A stretch of DNA of 64,000 bases, from contig NZ_FQWZ01000004.1 of the NCBI RefSeq assembly GCF_900129825.1, forward strand, positions 253,116 to 317,115. Reading direction: 5' to 3'. Every line of letters starts with the position of its first letter. Position 1 is the first letter of the stretch. Position numbers and translations under genes: made by a program. The notes beneath the pieces were generated by a model that saw only the letters and a list, made by a program, of their open reading frames with translations, was not told the origin of the DNA and made no database searches. The stretch is from Hydrocarboniphaga daqingensis (lineage in GTDB: Bacteria; Pseudomonadota; Gammaproteobacteria; Nevskiales; Nevskiaceae). Shown here one piece after another: positions 63,966 through 64,000 of this stretch.

Positions 63966-64000
63966 CAGGGGTGAGGGCCTCTGAGATACGAGCAGGGTTT

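Overview
The window looks like chromosomal DNA of a GC-rich, Gram-negative, aerobic proteobacterium. The evidence is outer-membrane proteins (an OmpA-type protein, a TonB-dependent receptor, an AlgE-type porin and a DUF1302 porin), LptF/LptG permeases, several lipoproteins and Tat signals. The gene set and the xseA/guaB/guaA neighbourhood suggest a gammaproteobacterium near Nevskiales/Xanthomonadales, but that placement is inference. I see no phage, insertion sequence or CRISPR array.

Region 1 (1-12.7 kb) is the most interesting. It reads as a bacterial sphingolipid locus: the 3' end of a fatty acyl-AMP ligase, a CerR-like dehydrogenase, a dedicated acyl carrier protein and a serine palmitoyltransferase. 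A convergent, translationally coupled trio follows (a Tam41-like nucleotidyltransferase, a diacylglycerol/ceramide-kinase-type lipid kinase, and a CDP-alcohol phosphatidyltransferase with an extra N-terminal domain). A divergent operon then encodes a metallophosphoesterase, a HIT protein, an LptF/LptG permease pair, a bCerS-like GNAT acyltransferase and a MobA-like nucleotidyltransferase. A LicC-like nucleotidyltransferase lies opposite. Together these could make ceramide, phosphorylate and activate it, add a phospho-alcohol head group and export the product.

Region 2 (12.7-23 kb) is housekeeping: threonine ammonia-lyase, an FmdB zinc-ribbon protein, aspS, an Ig-like lipoprotein, xseA, guaB and guaA.

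Region 3 (23-35.2 kb) is an eight-gene, tightly overlapping catabolic operon on the minus strand. Its products are a PhyH oxygenase, an SMP-30-type lactonase, an extradiol-type VOC dioxygenase, an FAH-family hydrolase with a Tat-like leader, an acyl-CoA synthetase, an SDR, an MhpA-like flavin monooxygenase and a DUF1302 porin. It is divergent from a TetR gene, and a perfect palindrome sits inside a good sigma70 promoter between them. The substrate is unknown, probably aromatic with an acyl side chain.

Region 4 (35.2-50 kb) holds a DUF559-TadA fusion, tRNA-Val, an EamA transporter, an HNH protein and HiPIP. It continues with a LitR/CarA-like MerR regulator flanked by an SDR gene and folE, both with CarH-type TACA operator half-sites, then clpB and gmhA/diaA. 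A c-di-GMP-type exopolysaccharide module follows (HlyD-like, PilZ-containing GT2 synthase, deacetylase), and then folD, tRNA-Lys and tRNA-His.

Region 5 (50-64 kb) holds an EthD protein, tex, an AlgE-like porin, a TonB-dependent receptor, an uncharacterised gene pair, a hemerythrin protein, an alkaline-phosphatase-superfamily lipoprotein, tRNA-Pro, an OmpA protein and prfB with its programmed +1 frameshift.
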